Source of the DNA: Streptococcus parasanguinis
GTDB lineage: Bacteria > Bacillota > Bacilli > Lactobacillales > Streptococcaceae
Reading direction: 5' to 3'
DNA: 64,000 nucleotides
NCBI RefSeq assembly: GCF_032163505.1
Contig: NZ_CP134147.1
Location: 1,020,501-1,084,500, forward strand
In this document: positions 8,160 through 17,457 of the stretch, one piece after another
Numbering within the stretch: position 1 is the first letter of the stretch
How the letters are laid out: every line of letters begins with the position of its first letter
Notes under the pieces: generated by a model
Seen by the model: only the letters and a program-made list of their open reading frames with translations
Told to the model about the DNA's origin: nothing
The model's database searches: none
Program-made: the position numbers and the translations under genes

Positions 8160-8756
8160 ATGAGCAGAAAGTGGGTAAAGATCATTGCTATTTTAATTTT
8201 CATCCTATCCGGTAGTTACTTTGTCTACAATAAACTAACGAAGCCGAATCTTGGACCGAAAACAACAAAGCTCTATAAGCATGGTTTTCTTTTGCTAGAA
8301 GAACAAATCGGAACCTACATCAAAGAACACTATACTGGGATTGAGAAGATTGAGTTCTCCCCAATCTACGTTACTGAAGAAGGGTCAACATTCTCAAATG
8401 CCTATGTGCGTCCGACGATCTATGACAAGTATGGAAATAAAGCTACTCTGGGAGATAAAATAAAGAAATTTATTCCATTAAGTTATGGATTGATTTCAGA
8501 CATTGTTCTTGATTTTGATGGAGGTGGCAATGAAGTCATTGAGTTACTGGACTCAAATGGCAAACCTGTAGACGTTTCAAATGAGGAGCATTTGCCTAAG
8601 AGAGCTATACTCACAGAGGCAAGTAGTACAGATGAAAATATTGAATTATTAGTAGAAGATGGTCAGTTAATAGGAGTCGTAAAGGATGATAAAGGAAGCC
8701 CTGGTGCAGAAATTGTTTATAATACGGAACTCCATAAAGGAGACGCGAGAGAGTAG
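8160..8756 (+). CDS. Hypothetical membrane-anchored extracellular protein
   Basis: 198 residues. Strong ribosome site GAAGGAGGAGCGACTG before ATG. A basic start (MSRKWVK) is followed by a hydrophobic helix (about 8-24, IIAILIFILSGSYFVYN) with no lipobox and no clear signal peptidase site, so it is probably an N-terminally anchored surface protein. The outside part is mixed alpha/beta by eye; no motif is recognised. It resembles the small anchored proteins of unknown function common in streptococcal accessory regions. The gene lies 42 bases before the alpha/beta hydrolase gene, so they may be co-transcribed. Confidence 0.7.
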   Translation: MSRKWVKIIAILIFILSGSYFVYNKLTKPNLGPKTTKLYKHGFLLLEEQIGTYIKEHYTGIEKIEFSPIYVTEEGSTFSNAYVRPTIYDKYGNKATLGDKIKKFIPLSYGLISDIVLDFDGGGNEVIELLDSNGKPVDVSNEEHLPKRAILTEASSTDENIELLVEDGQLIGVVKDDKGSPGAEIVYNTELHKGDARE

Positions 8757-8798
8757 CGCTAACCAATGAAATAGAATGAAAAAGAAAGGACAAAACAC

Positions 8799-9524
8799 AT
8801 GCAGTATTATTTTATCGGTGGCCTAGGTGGTAATAGCTACCATCTGGCTCCACTAATGGATGAGCTAGGCTTTCCTGTGACCTTTCTAGATCCCTATAGG
8901 GAAATGATTCAGACAGAAAACGATCTTCGTGATTGGTTCCAAGGTCGGGTTGGCCAGGCTGAAGAGATCTGCTTATTTGGGCATTCCTTGGGTGGAGATT
9001 TGGCTCGTTATCTGGCTACTGAGTTTCCTCAGATCCAGTCTTTGATTCTCCTGGATGGGGGTTATCTGGATATGGAAAAGATCCTGCCTCTTGAAGAAGA
9101 ACTAGAAGGAACGGCGTCCTTCATGCAGCAGCAAGTTTTTGCAACTTTAGAAGAAGCCGTGTTATCAGAACTTGGTGATGGAGAAGATCCTACTCCTATA
9201 GCGCGAAAAGCAGTAGAGGCTAGCTTTCGCTGGAATCCAGCAAGTGAACAATATGAATTAAATCTGGATCTCGAAAAGGTCATGGCTTTATTGCGTCTAC
9301 GGCGTCGGATCAAGACTTACCAGATTCCACTGGCGGACCTGCCTGCCCTTTTTATTGGACCTCGGTACCAAGAAGAACCGGAATGGAGAAAAGACGCTCT
9401 GAAGCAACTAGATCCCCAGATCGAGCAAGTCTTACTAGATGGTTTGGGGCACGAACTGTATACAGAGTCGCCAGAAATTGTGGCTAGAGAAGTCAACAAT
9501 TGGCTCCAAAATGTTCATAAATAA
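8799..9524 (+). CDS. Alpha/beta hydrolase
   Basis: 241-residue serine hydrolase fold. The nucleophile elbow is GHSLGG with Ser63, an oxyanion-type GGLGG segment is at residues 7-11, and the likely catalytic histidine is in GLGHELY near residue 219. There is no signal peptide, so it acts in the cytoplasm. The substrate cannot be told from sequence; family members are esterases, lipases or thioesterases. AAAGGA lies 10 bases upstream of ATG, and a strong terminator follows. Confidence 0.85.
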   Translation: MQYYFIGGLGGNSYHLAPLMDELGFPVTFLDPYREMIQTENDLRDWFQGRVGQAEEICLFGHSLGGDLARYLATEFPQIQSLILLDGGYLDMEKILPLEEELEGTASFMQQQVFATLEEAVLSELGDGEDPTPIARKAVEASFRWNPASEQYELNLDLEKVMALLRLRRRIKTYQIPLADLPALFIGPRYQEEPEWRKDALKQLDPQIEQVLLDGLGHELYTESPEIVAREVNNWLQNVHK

Positions 9525-9555
9525 AACCTGTTTCTCTGTGTGAAACAGGTTTTTG
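9524..9555 (+). terminator. Rho-independent terminator
   Basis: Perfect 11-bp stem AAACCTGTTTC / GAAACAGGTTT (loop TCTGTGT), then five T. It starts in the stop codon of the hydrolase gene. Confidence 0.9.
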
Positions 9556-9597
9556 TCTTGTAATTTCCGAACGTTATTTCCTATAAAATCATTCCCA

Positions 9598-9626
9598 TTG
9601 CATTAGGTCCGTATCTTTGGTATAAT
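9598..9626 (+). promoter_or_regulatory. guaC promoter
   Basis: TTGCAT (9598-9603), 17 bases, TATAAT (9621-9626) with TGG before it. The leader of about 75 bases holds a small palindrome ATGCGC-TT-GCGCAT (9656-9669). Confidence 0.75.
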
Positions 9627-9706
9627 CTATCAAGGAAACGTCAAGAGACGTAGCGATGCGCTTGCGCATAGGTAGGTCAGTTTTTAGAAAAGAGATTTTT
9701 CAATCT

Positions 9707-10690
9707 ATGTTAAATGAATTTCCTATTTTCGACTATGAAGATATCCAGTTGATTCCCAACAAATGTATCATCAATAGCCGGTCAGAAGCAGACACAACCG
9801 TCCAATTTGGTAAGCATACCTTCAAGCTTCCAGTTGTTCCTGCCAATATGCAGACAATCTTGGATGAGAATGTGGCAGAGCAGTTGGCGCGTGGTGGTTA
9901 CTTCTACATCATGCACCGCTTTGATGAAGCAGGTCGGATTCCTTTTGTCAAACGTATGCATGAGCAGGGTTTGATCGCTTCGATTTCGGTCGGTGTTAAA
10001 GAATACGAATACGACTTTGTGAGTCAATTAAAGGCAGATGCACCTGAGTACATTACCATTGATATCGCACATGGTCATGCGGATAGTGTCATTCGGATGA
10101 TCCAACACATTAAGAAAGAATTACCAGATACCTTTGTCATTGCTGGAAATGTTGGAACACCTGAGGCTGTTCGTGAATTGGAAAATGCGGGAGCTGATGC
10201 GACTAAGGTCGGGATTGGTCCTGGTAAGGTTTGTATCACCAAAGTGAAGACTGGATTTGGTACAGGTGGTTGGCAATTGGCTGCTCTTCGCTGGTGCTCA
10301 AAAGCAGCGCGTAAGCCAATTATTGCGGACGGTGGGATTCGGACCCATGGTGATATTGCAAAATCGATTCGTTTCGGGGCGTCTATGGTCATGATCGGTT
10401 CTCTCTTTGCAGGTCATATTGAAAGTCCTGGTAAAACAGTCGAAATCGATGGAGAGTCTTTTAAAGAGTACTATGGATCTGCTTCAGAGTACCAAAAAGG
10501 CGCTTATAAGAACGTCGAAGGCAAGAAGATTCTATTGCCTGCCAAGGGTCATTTGCAAGACACCTTGACAGAAATGGAACAAGATTTGCAAAGTTCGATC
10601 TCGTATGCTGGAGGCCGAAAATTAGCAGATTTGAAACATGTTGACTATGTGATCGTTAAGAATTCCATCTGGAATGGCGATGCACACTAA
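9707..10690 (+). CDS. guaC: GMP reductase
   Basis: Converts GMP to IMP with NADPH, returning guanine nucleotides to the purine pool. The IMPDH/GMPR barrel is complete, with the catalytic loop GPGKVCITK (Cys176) and [11 protein letters not shown], and has the usual 327 residues when started at ATG 9707. The frame is open from 9656, but those 17 extra residues ([15 protein letters not shown]) are basic, not family-like, and overlap the leader palindrome, so I reject them. The ribosome site is modest (AAAGAGA, about 13 bases upstream). Its neighbours xpt and pbuX, behind a guanine riboswitch, make this a purine-salvage region. Confidence 0.93.
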   Translation: MLNEFPIFDYEDIQLIPNKCIINSRSEADTTVQFGKHTFKLPVVPANMQTILDENVAEQLARGGYFYIMHRFDEAGRIPFVKRMHEQGLIASISVGVKEYEYDFVSQLKADAPEYITIDIAHGHADSVIRMIQHIKKELPDTFVIAGNVGTPEAVRELENAGADATKVGIGPGKVCITKVKTGFGTGGWQLAALRWCSKAARKPIIADGGIRTHGDIAKSIRFGASMVMIGSLFAGHIESPGKTVEIDGESFKEYYGSASEYQKGAYKNVEGKKILLPAKGHLQDTLTEMEQDLQSSISYAGGRKLADLKHVDYVIVKNSIWNGDAH

Positions 10691-10695
10691 TTGAA

Positions 10696-10762
10696 TTACT
10701 TATTTATTTCACGAATGGGCGTGATGTTTCTACAAGGTGCCGGAACACCTAACAATAAGTAA
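10696..10762 (+). promoter_or_regulatory. Guanine-type purine riboswitch aptamer
   Basis: P1 TTACTTATT (10696-10704) with AATAAGTAA (10754-10762); P2 TCACG/CGTGA (10709-10713, 10720-10724) with loop AATGGG; conserved junction GTTTCTAC; P3 AGGTG/CACCT (10735-10739, 10746-10750) with loop CCGGAA. The GG and CC in the two loops can kiss. The J3/1 strand reads TAACA; the C there indicates guanine or xanthine rather than adenine. It sits 100 bases before xpt and is expected to be an OFF switch. Confidence 0.93.
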
Positions 10763-10794
10763 GTCGAGATAAATCCTTTTGTGAGAGGATATTC

Positions 10795-10819
10795 AAGGCT
10801 TGCTTTGCAGGCCTTTTTG
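10795..10819 (+). terminator. Riboswitch-controlled terminator before xpt
   Basis: AAGGCTTGC (10795-10803) pairs with GCAGGCCTT (10807-10815), then a T-run. The alternative antiterminator is visible: AAGTAAGTC (10757-10765), which contains the 3' strand of P1, can pair with GGCTTGCTT (10797-10805) with two G-U pairs. Ligand-stabilised P1 therefore frees the terminator. Confidence 0.85.
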
Positions 10820-10864
10820 TGTTTTGTGAATAAGTAACGGATTTTATAGAAAGTAGGAGGAAGT

Positions 10865-11446
10865 ATGAAATTACTTGAAGAACGCATCTTAAAAGATGGC
10901 AACGTTTTAGGTGAGAATATCCTCAAGGTGGACTCCTTTTTGACCCACCAAGTGGATTTCAAACTCATGAAAGAAATTGGCCAGACCTTTGCGGACCGGT
11001 TCAAAGATGCGGGTATTACCAAAGTCGTCACCATTGAAGCGTCTGGGATCGCGCCAGCCCTTTATGTAGCAGAAGCACTAGATGTCCCTATGATTTTTGC
11101 GAAGAAAGCGAAAAACATTACCATGAATGAGGGGATTTTGACAGCTGAGGTTTATTCCTTCACCAAGCAAGTCACCAGTACGGTTTCAATTGCTGGTAAA
11201 TTCTTAGATCCAGCGGATAAGGTTTTGATTATTGATGATTTCCTTGCAAATGGCCAAGCAGCTAAGGGCTTGATTCAGATCATCGAACAAGCTGGTGCTC
11301 AAGTGGAAGCCGTTGGAATCGTCATTGAAAAATCCTTCCAAGATGGACGGGGATTATTAGAAGAGTTGGGATATCCAGTTGTATCCCTCGCGCGTTTGGA
11401 CCGTTTTGAAAATGGTCAGGTTGTATTTAAGGAGGCAGACATCTAA
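10865..11446 (+). CDS. xpt: Xanthine phosphoribosyltransferase
   Basis: 193-residue purine salvage enzyme that joins xanthine to PRPP to give XMP. The PRPP-binding motif [11 protein letters not shown] is present near residues 120-130. AGGAGG lies about 5 bases before ATG. The gene is controlled by the upstream guanine riboswitch and overlaps pbuX by one base (TAATG), the standard xpt-pbuX operon of Firmicutes. Confidence 0.96.
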   Translation: MKLLEERILKDGNVLGENILKVDSFLTHQVDFKLMKEIGQTFADRFKDAGITKVVTIEASGIAPALYVAEALDVPMIFAKKAKNITMNEGILTAEVYSFTKQVTSTVSIAGKFLDPADKVLIIDDFLANGQAAKGLIQIIEQAGAQVEAVGIVIEKSFQDGRGLLEELGYPVVSLARLDRFENGQVVFKEADI

Positions 11447-12708
11447 TGCAAAAACAAGAAAGCCATTCACAGGCCGCTGTTCTAGGCTTGCAGCACTTAT
11501 TGGCCATGTATTCCGGTTCTATTTTGGTGCCGATCATGATCGCGGGAGCTTTGGGCTACAATGCTCATCAGCTAACTTACCTCATCTCTACAGATATCTT
11601 CATGTGTGGGGTCGCAACTTTCCTTCAAGTGCAGCTCAATAAATACTTTGGGATCGGTCTTCCGGTCGTCCTTGGGGTTGCCTTCCAGTCTGTGGCACCT
11701 CTTAGCATGATCGGGGCTAGCCATGGTAGTGGTGCCATGTTTGGTGCCTTGATTGTCTCAGGGATTTATGTCATCCTTGTCTCTGGTTTCTTCTCTAAGA
11801 TTGCTAATCTCTTCCCATCTATTGTAACGGGATCTGTTATTACAACCATTGGTTTGACTTTGATTCCAGTAGCGATTGGAAATATGGGAAATAATGCGCC
11901 AAAACCAACCGTTCAAAGCTTGATCTTGGCTGTGGTGACCATTCTCATCATTTTAGTTGTTAATATCTATACGACTGGTTTTATTAAATCCATTTCAATT
12001 TTGATTGGTTTGATTGCAGGTACTGCCATTGCGGCTTCTATGGGCTTGGTGGATTTCACACCTGTATCGCAAGCACCAGTGGTTCACGTTCCAACACCTT
12101 TCTTCTTTGGAGCTCCTAAGTTTGAAATCACCTCCATCTTAATGATGTGTATCATCGCAACAGTTTCTATGGTGGAATCAACAGGTGTCTATCTCGCTCT
12201 TTCTGATATTACCAAAGATCCAATTAATAGAACGCGCCTTCGCAACGGGTATCGCGCTGAAGGGTTGGCTGTTCTCCTCGGTGGTATCTTCAACACCTTC
12301 CCTTACACCGGATTCTCACAAAACGTTGGCTTGGTGAAATTGTCTGGTATCAAGACTCGTCTACCAATCTACTACGCGGCTGGTTTCCTTGTCCTTCTTG
12401 GTCTCCTTCCTAAGTTTGGAGCTCTGGCACAAATCATTCCAAGTCCAGTTCTTGGGGGAGCGATGCTAGTCATGTTTGGTTTTGTATCGATTCAAGGGAT
12501 GCAGATTCTTGCGCGTGTTGATTTTGAACACAATGAGCACAATTTCTTGATCGCAGCTGTATCGATTGCTGCAGGGGTTGGTTTGAACAACAGCACCCTC
12601 TTCAATGGCCTTCCAACAGGATTCCAAATGTTCTTTGCGAACGGAATTGTCGTTGCCAGTGTCTTGGCGATCGTTCTCAATGCTGTTTTAAACCGCAATA
12701 AACACTAA
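11446..12708 (+). CDS. pbuX: Xanthine permease (NCS2 family)
   Basis: 420-residue uracil/xanthine permease with about 12-14 membrane helices. It starts with the family-typical QHLLAMYSGSILVPIMI and has the conserved NVGLVKLSGIKTR segment (about residues 304-316). It imports xanthine for Xpt and is co-transcribed and translationally coupled with it under the same riboswitch. A strong terminator follows. Confidence 0.95.
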   Translation: MQKQESHSQAAVLGLQHLLAMYSGSILVPIMIAGALGYNAHQLTYLISTDIFMCGVATFLQVQLNKYFGIGLPVVLGVAFQSVAPLSMIGASHGSGAMFGALIVSGIYVILVSGFFSKIANLFPSIVTGSVITTIGLTLIPVAIGNMGNNAPKPTVQSLILAVVTILIILVVNIYTTGFIKSISILIGLIAGTAIAASMGLVDFTPVSQAPVVHVPTPFFFGAPKFEITSILMMCIIATVSMVESTGVYLALSDITKDPINRTRLRNGYRAEGLAVLLGGIFNTFPYTGFSQNVGLVKLSGIKTRLPIYYAAGFLVLLGLLPKFGALAQIIPSPVLGGAMLVMFGFVSIQGMQILARVDFEHNEHNFLIAAVSIAAGVGLNNSTLFNGLPTGFQMFFANGIVVASVLAIVLNAVLNRNKH

Positions 12709-12718
12709 TTACAGATGA

Positions 12719-12747
12719 ACCGGAGGTCCTTGGATCTTCGGTTTTTT
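12719..12747 (+). terminator. Terminator of xpt-pbuX
   Basis: ACCGGAGGTCC (12719-12729) pairs with GGATCTTCGGT (12732-12742), 11 bp with two G-U pairs, then six T. Confidence 0.9.
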
Positions 12748-12817
12748 GACTTTTAAGGAAACATATAGTAGAGTGGAAGAGGAGAAAATCTTATTTGATG
12801 AGAAGAGAGTTAGAATC

Positions 12818-14161
12818 ATGTATGCAACCTATCACTTTAAAGAGCGCTTGCGCTTGTTTTTGAGTCTATTTTTGCCGATTTTGATCTATCAATTGGCCAA
12901 TTATTCGGCCAGCTTTGTCGATACAGCCATGACCGGTCAGTACCGGACCCTTGATTTGGCTGGTGTTTCTACAGCTACCAGTCTGTGGAATCCATTTTTT
13001 ACTTTTCTGACAGGGATTGTCTCTGCGCTGACACCGATTGTTGGGCATCATTTAGGAAAGGGAAATAAAGAACGGATTGCTGGCGATTTTTACCAATTCC
13101 TCTATCTGTCATTTGGTATGGCCATTCTCTTAATAGGCTTTGTTTGGGGGATTGCACCCATGATTCTCAAGCAGATCGGCTTAGAAAATGTTGTTGCTCA
13201 AATAGCCATTCGCTACTTATATTTCCTTTCTCTAGGAATCTTACCTTTGTTGCTCTTTAGTATCGTGCGGACCTTCCTCGATACCTTGGGCATGACGCGT
13301 CTATCCATGTACTTGATGCTCTTGCTCTTGCCTTTGAATGCTTGTTTTAACTATATCCTGATCTATGGAGCATTTGGTTTTCCTGAGATGGGAGGAGCAG
13401 GAGCAGGTCTTGGAACCTCTCTGGCCTACTGGGTCTTGTTGGCCATTGCGGTTTTGATCTTGTGCAAACACCCCAAGGTAGCACCTTTCCAATTGTGGAA
13501 GCCTCAACCTTATGATTTTAAAGGGATGAAAGAAGTACTGCGCCTTGGGCTTCCAATTGGTGGAATTGTTTTTGCAGAAGTCATCATCTTCTCGCTGGTT
13601 GGTTTGTTAATGGCAAAATTCCCATCACTGACCATTGCGAGCCACCAATCGGCCATGAATTTTTCTACCCTGATGTATGCTTTCCCAGTTAGTATCTCCA
13701 GTACTATGGCGATTATCGTATCTTACGAACTGGGAGCAGGAAGACCAGAAGTGGTCAAACAATATTGCCGTTTGGGACGACTGACAGCCTTTGGTTTTGC
13801 CATTGTCACCCTCGTCTTTCTCTATACATTCCGCTTCCAACTAGCAGGACTATACGGGAAGGATCCAGTCTTTGTGCAGCAAACAGCGATTTTCATGACT
13901 TATAGTCTCTTTTTCCAAGTGGCTGATACTTTTGCAGCACCTCTACAAGGGATTTTGCGGGGCTATAAGGATACAACCGTTCCTTTCTTATTAGGTGTCT
14001 TTAGTTATTGGTGCATCTCTATCCCACTAGGGATTTTCCTTGACCATGTGACCAACTTGGGTCCATACGCTTATTGGATCGGCCTTATTTCTAGCCTTGT
14101 CGTGAGTGGAATTTGTTACCAACTTCGGCTCTGGCAGATCGAAAAAAAGCAAACAAACTAA
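12818..14161 (+). CDS. MATE-family multidrug efflux transporter
   Basis: Integral membrane protein of about 12 helices in two MatE repeats, using an ion gradient to export cationic drugs or metabolites. Family features are FVDTAMTGQY in the first helix pair, GAGAGLGTSLAYW, and a second repeat from about residue 245 (LRLGLPIGGIVFAEV). I start it at ATG 12818 (MYATYHFKERL, 447 residues); the frame is open back to 12746 but that part runs into the pbuX terminator. The ribosome site is weak (AGAGAG). It is related to the PdrM/NorM type, but no symbol is safe. It is flanked by terminators on both sides. Confidence 0.88.
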   Translation: MYATYHFKERLRLFLSLFLPILIYQLANYSASFVDTAMTGQYRTLDLAGVSTATSLWNPFFTFLTGIVSALTPIVGHHLGKGNKERIAGDFYQFLYLSFGMAILLIGFVWGIAPMILKQIGLENVVAQIAIRYLYFLSLGILPLLLFSIVRTFLDTLGMTRLSMYLMLLLLPLNACFNYILIYGAFGFPEMGGAGAGLGTSLAYWVLLAIAVLILCKHPKVAPFQLWKPQPYDFKGMKEVLRLGLPIGGIVFAEVIIFSLVGLLMAKFPSLTIASHQSAMNFSTLMYAFPVSISSTMAIIVSYELGAGRPEVVKQYCRLGRLTAFGFAIVTLVFLYTFRFQLAGLYGKDPVFVQQTAIFMTYSLFFQVADTFAAPLQGILRGYKDTTVPFLLGVFSYWCISIPLGIFLDHVTNLGPYAYWIGLISSLVVSGICYQLRLWQIEKKQTN

Positions 14162-14165
14162 AATG

Positions 14166-14189
14166 AAGTCTGGGAAACCAGACTTTTTT
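14166..14189 (+). terminator. Terminator after the MATE gene
   Basis: Perfect 8-bp stem AAGTCTGG / CCAGACTT with a GAAA tetraloop, then six T. Confidence 0.93.
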
Positions 14190-14224
14190 GTGTACCGTGA
14201 ATATTATAAATTTTCTGAAAGTTC

Positions 14225-14252
14225 TTGACAATTGATGTCAAAGTGGTAAGAT
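14225..14252 (+). promoter_or_regulatory. ilvD promoter
   Basis: Consensus TTGACA (14225-14230), 16 bases, TAAGAT (14247-14252). It lies so close to the gene that RNA would start near 14259, within the first ribosome site AGGAGG (14254-14259). Confidence 0.65.
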
Positions 14253-14264
14253 TAGGAGGTAGAA

Positions 14265-16007
14265 ATGAAGAATAAGAAGGAGAACAAGATGAGAAGTGAT
14301 ATGATCAAAATGGGGATCGACCGAGCACCAGCGCGTGGTCTCCTTTATGCAACAGGGCAAGTAAAATCAGCCAAGGATATGCAAAAGCCCTTTATTGCCA
14401 TTTGTAACTCCTATATTGATATCGTTCCAGGACATGTTCACCTGCGTGAATTAGCAGATGTTGCCAAGGAAGCTATTCGCGAGGCTGGTGGGATTCCTTT
14501 TGAATTTAATACCATCGGTGTCGATGACGGGATTGCGATGGGCCATATCGGGATGCGTTATAGTTTGCCATCTCGCGAGTTGATCGCAGATGCTGCTGAA
14601 ACAGTCATCAATGCCCACTGGTTTGATGGTGTTTTCTATATTCCCAACTGTGATAAGATTACACCAGGTATGATCTTGGCAGCCATGCGGACCAATGTGC
14701 CTGCCGTATTTTGTTCTGGTGGACCCATGAAGGGTGGCGTTGACATGACGGGGCATCAGGCGACTCTCTCGAGTTTGTTTGAAGCTGTCGGTACTTATCA
14801 AGCTGGTGATATGGGCATGGATGAACTGGATTTCTTGGAAAAAAATGCCTGTCCAACCTGTGGCTCTTGCTCTGGTATGTTTACTGCCAATTCCATGAAC
14901 TGTTTGATGGAAGTATTAGGCCTTGCTCTTCCTGGAAATGGTACCATCCTAGCTGTCTCAGATGAACGCCGGGAATTGGTTCGCCAAGCGGCCAAACAAT
15001 TGGTAGAGAATATTAAAAAAGGTATCCGCCCACGGGATATTGTGACCAAAGAAGCCATCGACGATGCGTTTGCGCTCGATATGGCCATGGGTGGTTCTAC
15101 CAATACTGTGCTTCATACACTCGCTATTGCACGTGAAGCAGGGATTGACTATGATCTCAAAGATATCAACGAAATTGCCAAGAAGACACCTTATCTTTCT
15201 AAAATTGCCCCTTCAAGTGTTTACACTATGCATGATGTGCATGAAGCTGGTGGTGTACCAGCCATTATCAATCAGTTGATCAAAAAAGGTGCCATTAAGG
15301 GTGATCGTATCACAGTTACTGGTAAAACCTTGAAAGAAAACGTAGCTGGTGCTGAAATCAAAAATGAAGAAATTATCCATCCAATCGAGCATCCGATTTC
15401 ACCTGTAGGTGGTTTGTCGATCCTCTATGGAAATATCGCTCAGGATGGGGCTGTTATCAAGGTCGGTGGGGTCGATCCATCTGTGACCACTTTCCGTGGT
15501 AAAGCTATTTGTTGTGATTCACAAGATCAAGCCCTTGAGTTGATTGACAATGGAACAGTTAAGAAGGGACATGTCGTTGTCATTCGTTACGAAGGTCCTC
15601 AGGGTGGACCTGGTATGCCAGAGATGCTAGCGCCAACCTCTAAGATTGTCGGACGCGGTCTTGGTAAGGATGTGGCACTGATTACGGATGGTCGTTTCTC
15701 AGGAGCTACTCGTGGGATTGCTATTGGTCACGTTTCTCCAGAAGCAGCAGAAGGTGGAAATATCGCCCTAATTGAAGATGGGGATGAAATCGTGATTGAC
15801 CTTCCAAATCGTACTATTGATTTGATTGTCGATGATGCCACTCTTGCAGAACGTCGCAAACATTTGAAACCTTTCAAATCAAAAATCTCCAGCGGTTGGT
15901 TGCGTCGCTATACAGCCTTTGCTAAATCAGCTAATGTCGGCGGAACCTTGATGAGTGACGAAGAATTCGAAGAACGGAAAGCAGAACGTCAAGCCCAAGA
16001 AAAATAA
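14265..16007 (+). CDS. ilvD: Dihydroxy-acid dehydratase
   Basis: Iron-sulfur enzyme of isoleucine, valine and pantothenate synthesis that dehydrates 2,3-dihydroxy acids to 2-keto acids. Cluster cysteines are seen in NCDKITPG and [10 protein letters not shown], and the C-terminal [16 protein letters not shown] segment is intact. It resembles the Bacillus-type enzyme ([24 protein letters not shown] region). Two starts are possible: ATG 14265 with AGGAGG, or ATG 14289 ([14 protein letters not shown], 572 residues) with AAGGAG 6 bases upstream. The promoter position would truncate the first ribosome site, so the second may be the real start. No other ilv genes are adjacent. Confidence 0.93.
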   Translation: MKNKKENKMRSDMIKMGIDRAPARGLLYATGQVKSAKDMQKPFIAICNSYIDIVPGHVHLRELADVAKEAIREAGGIPFEFNTIGVDDGIAMGHIGMRYSLPSRELIADAAETVINAHWFDGVFYIPNCDKITPGMILAAMRTNVPAVFCSGGPMKGGVDMTGHQATLSSLFEAVGTYQAGDMGMDELDFLEKNACPTCGSCSGMFTANSMNCLMEVLGLALPGNGTILAVSDERRELVRQAAKQLVENIKKGIRPRDIVTKEAIDDAFALDMAMGGSTNTVLHTLAIAREAGIDYDLKDINEIAKKTPYLSKIAPSSVYTMHDVHEAGGVPAIINQLIKKGAIKGDRITVTGKTLKENVAGAEIKNEEIIHPIEHPISPVGGLSILYGNIAQDGAVIKVGGVDPSVTTFRGKAICCDSQDQALELIDNGTVKKGHVVVIRYEGPQGGPGMPEMLAPTSKIVGRGLGKDVALITDGRFSGATRGIAIGHVSPEAAEGGNIALIEDGDEIVIDLPNRTIDLIVDDATLAERRKHLKPFKSKISSGWLRRYTAFAKSANVGGTLMSDEEFEERKAERQAQEK

Positions 16008-16008
16008 G

Positions 16009-16055
16009 AAAAAACCTTTCCTGCTATGTGATATCACAAGCAAGAAAGGTTTTTT
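16009..16055. terminator. Long bidirectional terminator between ilvD and the tautomerase gene
   Basis: AAAAAACCTTTC (16009-16020) pairs with GAAAGGTTTTTT (16044-16055). The interior is itself paired (GCT/AGC and the perfect palindrome TGTGATATCACA at 16027-16038), giving one long hairpin with small internal loops, with A- and T-runs for both directions. Confidence 0.9.
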
Positions 16056-16065
16056 AGTGGAACCA

Positions 16066-16248
16066 TTATTTGGTGCGCATTTCACCTTGAGGGAAGTAGG
16101 TTCCTTCAGGCATATCGTTAATGATGACGTGAACAGCTGACTGAGGAGCACCAGTATTGCGGACAACAGCTTCGGTTACTTCCTTGGCCAAGGCTTTCTT
16201 TTGTTCCAAGGTGCGTCCTTCAAATAGGTCAATTCGTACAAATGGCAT
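16066..16248 (-). CDS. 4-oxalocrotonate tautomerase family protein
   Basis: 60-residue tautomerase-superfamily protein, the size of a 4-OT monomer. The catalytic Pro follows the initiator Met (MPFVRIDLFEGRT), and Arg11 or Arg39-type residues could serve in binding. In streptococci this protein sits alone without an aromatic meta-cleavage pathway, so its substrate is unknown. AGGAGG is 6 bases before ATG. It is divergent from tdk and convergent with ilvD. Confidence 0.88.
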   Translation of the reverse strand: MPFVRIDLFEGRTLEQKKALAKEVTEAVVRNTGAPQSAVHVIINDMPEGTYFPQGEMRTK

Positions 16249-16317
16249 ATGGCCACCTCCTAAATTTTTTATAGGACTATTTTATCACATTTTGGGATAC
16301 AAAGCTTAGCAAAATTA

Positions 16318-16326
16318 TGGTAAAAT
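16318..16326 (+). promoter_or_regulatory. Extended -10 promoter of tdk
   Basis: TGG then TAAAAT (16321-16326), 37 bases before ATG; no clear -35 element. Confidence 0.5.
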
Positions 16327-16362
16327 GATAATGAAACACATTTTAGAGAGAACAGAAGGAAA

Positions 16363-16947
16363 ATGGCACAATTATATTATAAATATGGGACCATGAACTC
16401 AGGGAAAACCATTGAGATCTTAAAAGTGGCCCATAATTATGAAGAGCAAGGCAAGAGCGTCGTCATCATGACCTCAGCAATCGACACCAGAGATGGAGTA
16501 GGAGTGGTTTCTAGCCGAATCGGTATGAAACGAGAAGCCGTTGCAATTGAAGACGATACGGATATCTTTGGCTTTATTAAAAACCAAGCAATCAAACCTT
16601 ACTGTGTCTTAATCGATGAAGCTCAATTTTTGAAACGCCACCATGTCTATGACTTGGCAAGAGTCGTGGATGAACTGGATGTGCCGGTCATGGCTTTTGG
16701 CCTCAAAAATGATTTCCGAAATGAACTCTTTGAAGGTTCCAAACACCTCCTCTTATTAGCCGACAAGATCGAGGAGATCAAAACTATTTGCCAATACTGT
16801 TCCCGCAAGGCGACCATGGTCTTGCGTACCCAAGCGGGTAAACCTGTCTATGATGGAGAGCAGATCCAGATCGGTGGACACGAGACCTATATCTCGGTTT
16901 GCCGCAAGCATTATTTTAATCCAGACATACCAACCGAAAGCGTCTAG
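16363..16947 (+). CDS. tdk: Thymidine kinase
   Basis: 194-residue salvage kinase converting thymidine to dTMP. P-loop GTMNSGKT at residues 9-16, the Walker B-like LIDEAQF near residue 86, and the zinc-binding cysteines CQYC (near 145) and C in SVCRKH. It is the first gene of a long plus-strand housekeeping run through prfA, prmC, tsaC and glyA. AGAAGGAAA precedes ATG. Confidence 0.96.
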   Translation: MAQLYYKYGTMNSGKTIEILKVAHNYEEQGKSVVIMTSAIDTRDGVGVVSSRIGMKREAVAIEDDTDIFGFIKNQAIKPYCVLIDEAQFLKRHHVYDLARVVDELDVPVMAFGLKNDFRNELFEGSKHLLLLADKIEEIKTICQYCSRKATMVLRTQAGKPVYDGEQIQIGGHETYISVCRKHYFNPDIPTESV

Positions 16948-16968
16948 AACGTTTTAGAGAGGATAATA

Positions 16969-17448
16969 ATGTCTATTTGTTTAAAAGATATTACGATAGA
17001 GAATTATTTTGACGTTTTAAATCTAGAAGTTCATCCAAATCAAAGGAATTTTATTGCATCCAATTCCATTAGCTTAGCTGAAGCCTATGTATATGATAAA
17101 AATGGTGATTTTATAGCTCCCTTAGCAGTTTATGATAAGGAAGTATTAGTTGGTTTTGTTATGATTGCCTATGACCAGAAAATTGGGATCAGCAAGGGAA
17201 ATTACTTGTTATTTCGCTTTATGATCGATAAACGATTTCAAGGTTTAGGCTATTTTAAACCGACTATGGATGCAGTCATTGACTTTGTTCGAACAGAGCC
17301 AGCTGGAAAAGCAACAAGTCTTTGGCTATCTTATGAACCGGAAAATAATCAAGCGAGATCTTGCTATCTCCATTATGGATTTAAAGAAACTGGCGAAGTC
17401 ATAGAAAACGAAATTGTAGCAATCTATGATCTAACAACCAATAATTAA
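16969..17448 (+). CDS. GNAT-family N-acetyltransferase
   Basis: 159-residue acetyltransferase of the GNAT fold. The acetyl-CoA loop is RFQGLGY near residues 88-94 (R-x-x-G-x-G), and NNQARSCYLHYGFKETGE is the typical motif B. The N-terminal ITIENYFDVLNLEVHPNQ is reminiscent of polyamine acetyltransferases (BltD/PaiA type), so a small amine or polyamine substrate is plausible. It sits 21 bases after tdk and 9 before prfA, so it is probably in the same transcript. Confidence 0.85.
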   Translation: MSICLKDITIENYFDVLNLEVHPNQRNFIASNSISLAEAYVYDKNGDFIAPLAVYDKEVLVGFVMIAYDQKIGISKGNYLLFRFMIDKRFQGLGYFKPTMDAVIDFVRTEPAGKATSLWLSYEPENNQARSCYLHYGFKETGEVIENEIVAIYDLTTNN

Positions 17449-17457
17449 GGAGCAAAC

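Noticed and set aside
9656..9706. N-terminal extension of guaC ([10 protein letters not shown]...)
   Set aside because: Only 30 bases after the promoter, encoded by a palindromic leader, and not found in family-length GMP reductases.
16027..16038. Palindrome TGTGATATCACA as a regulator site
   Set aside because: It lies inside the loop of a bidirectional terminator between convergent genes, where an operator would have no promoter to act on.
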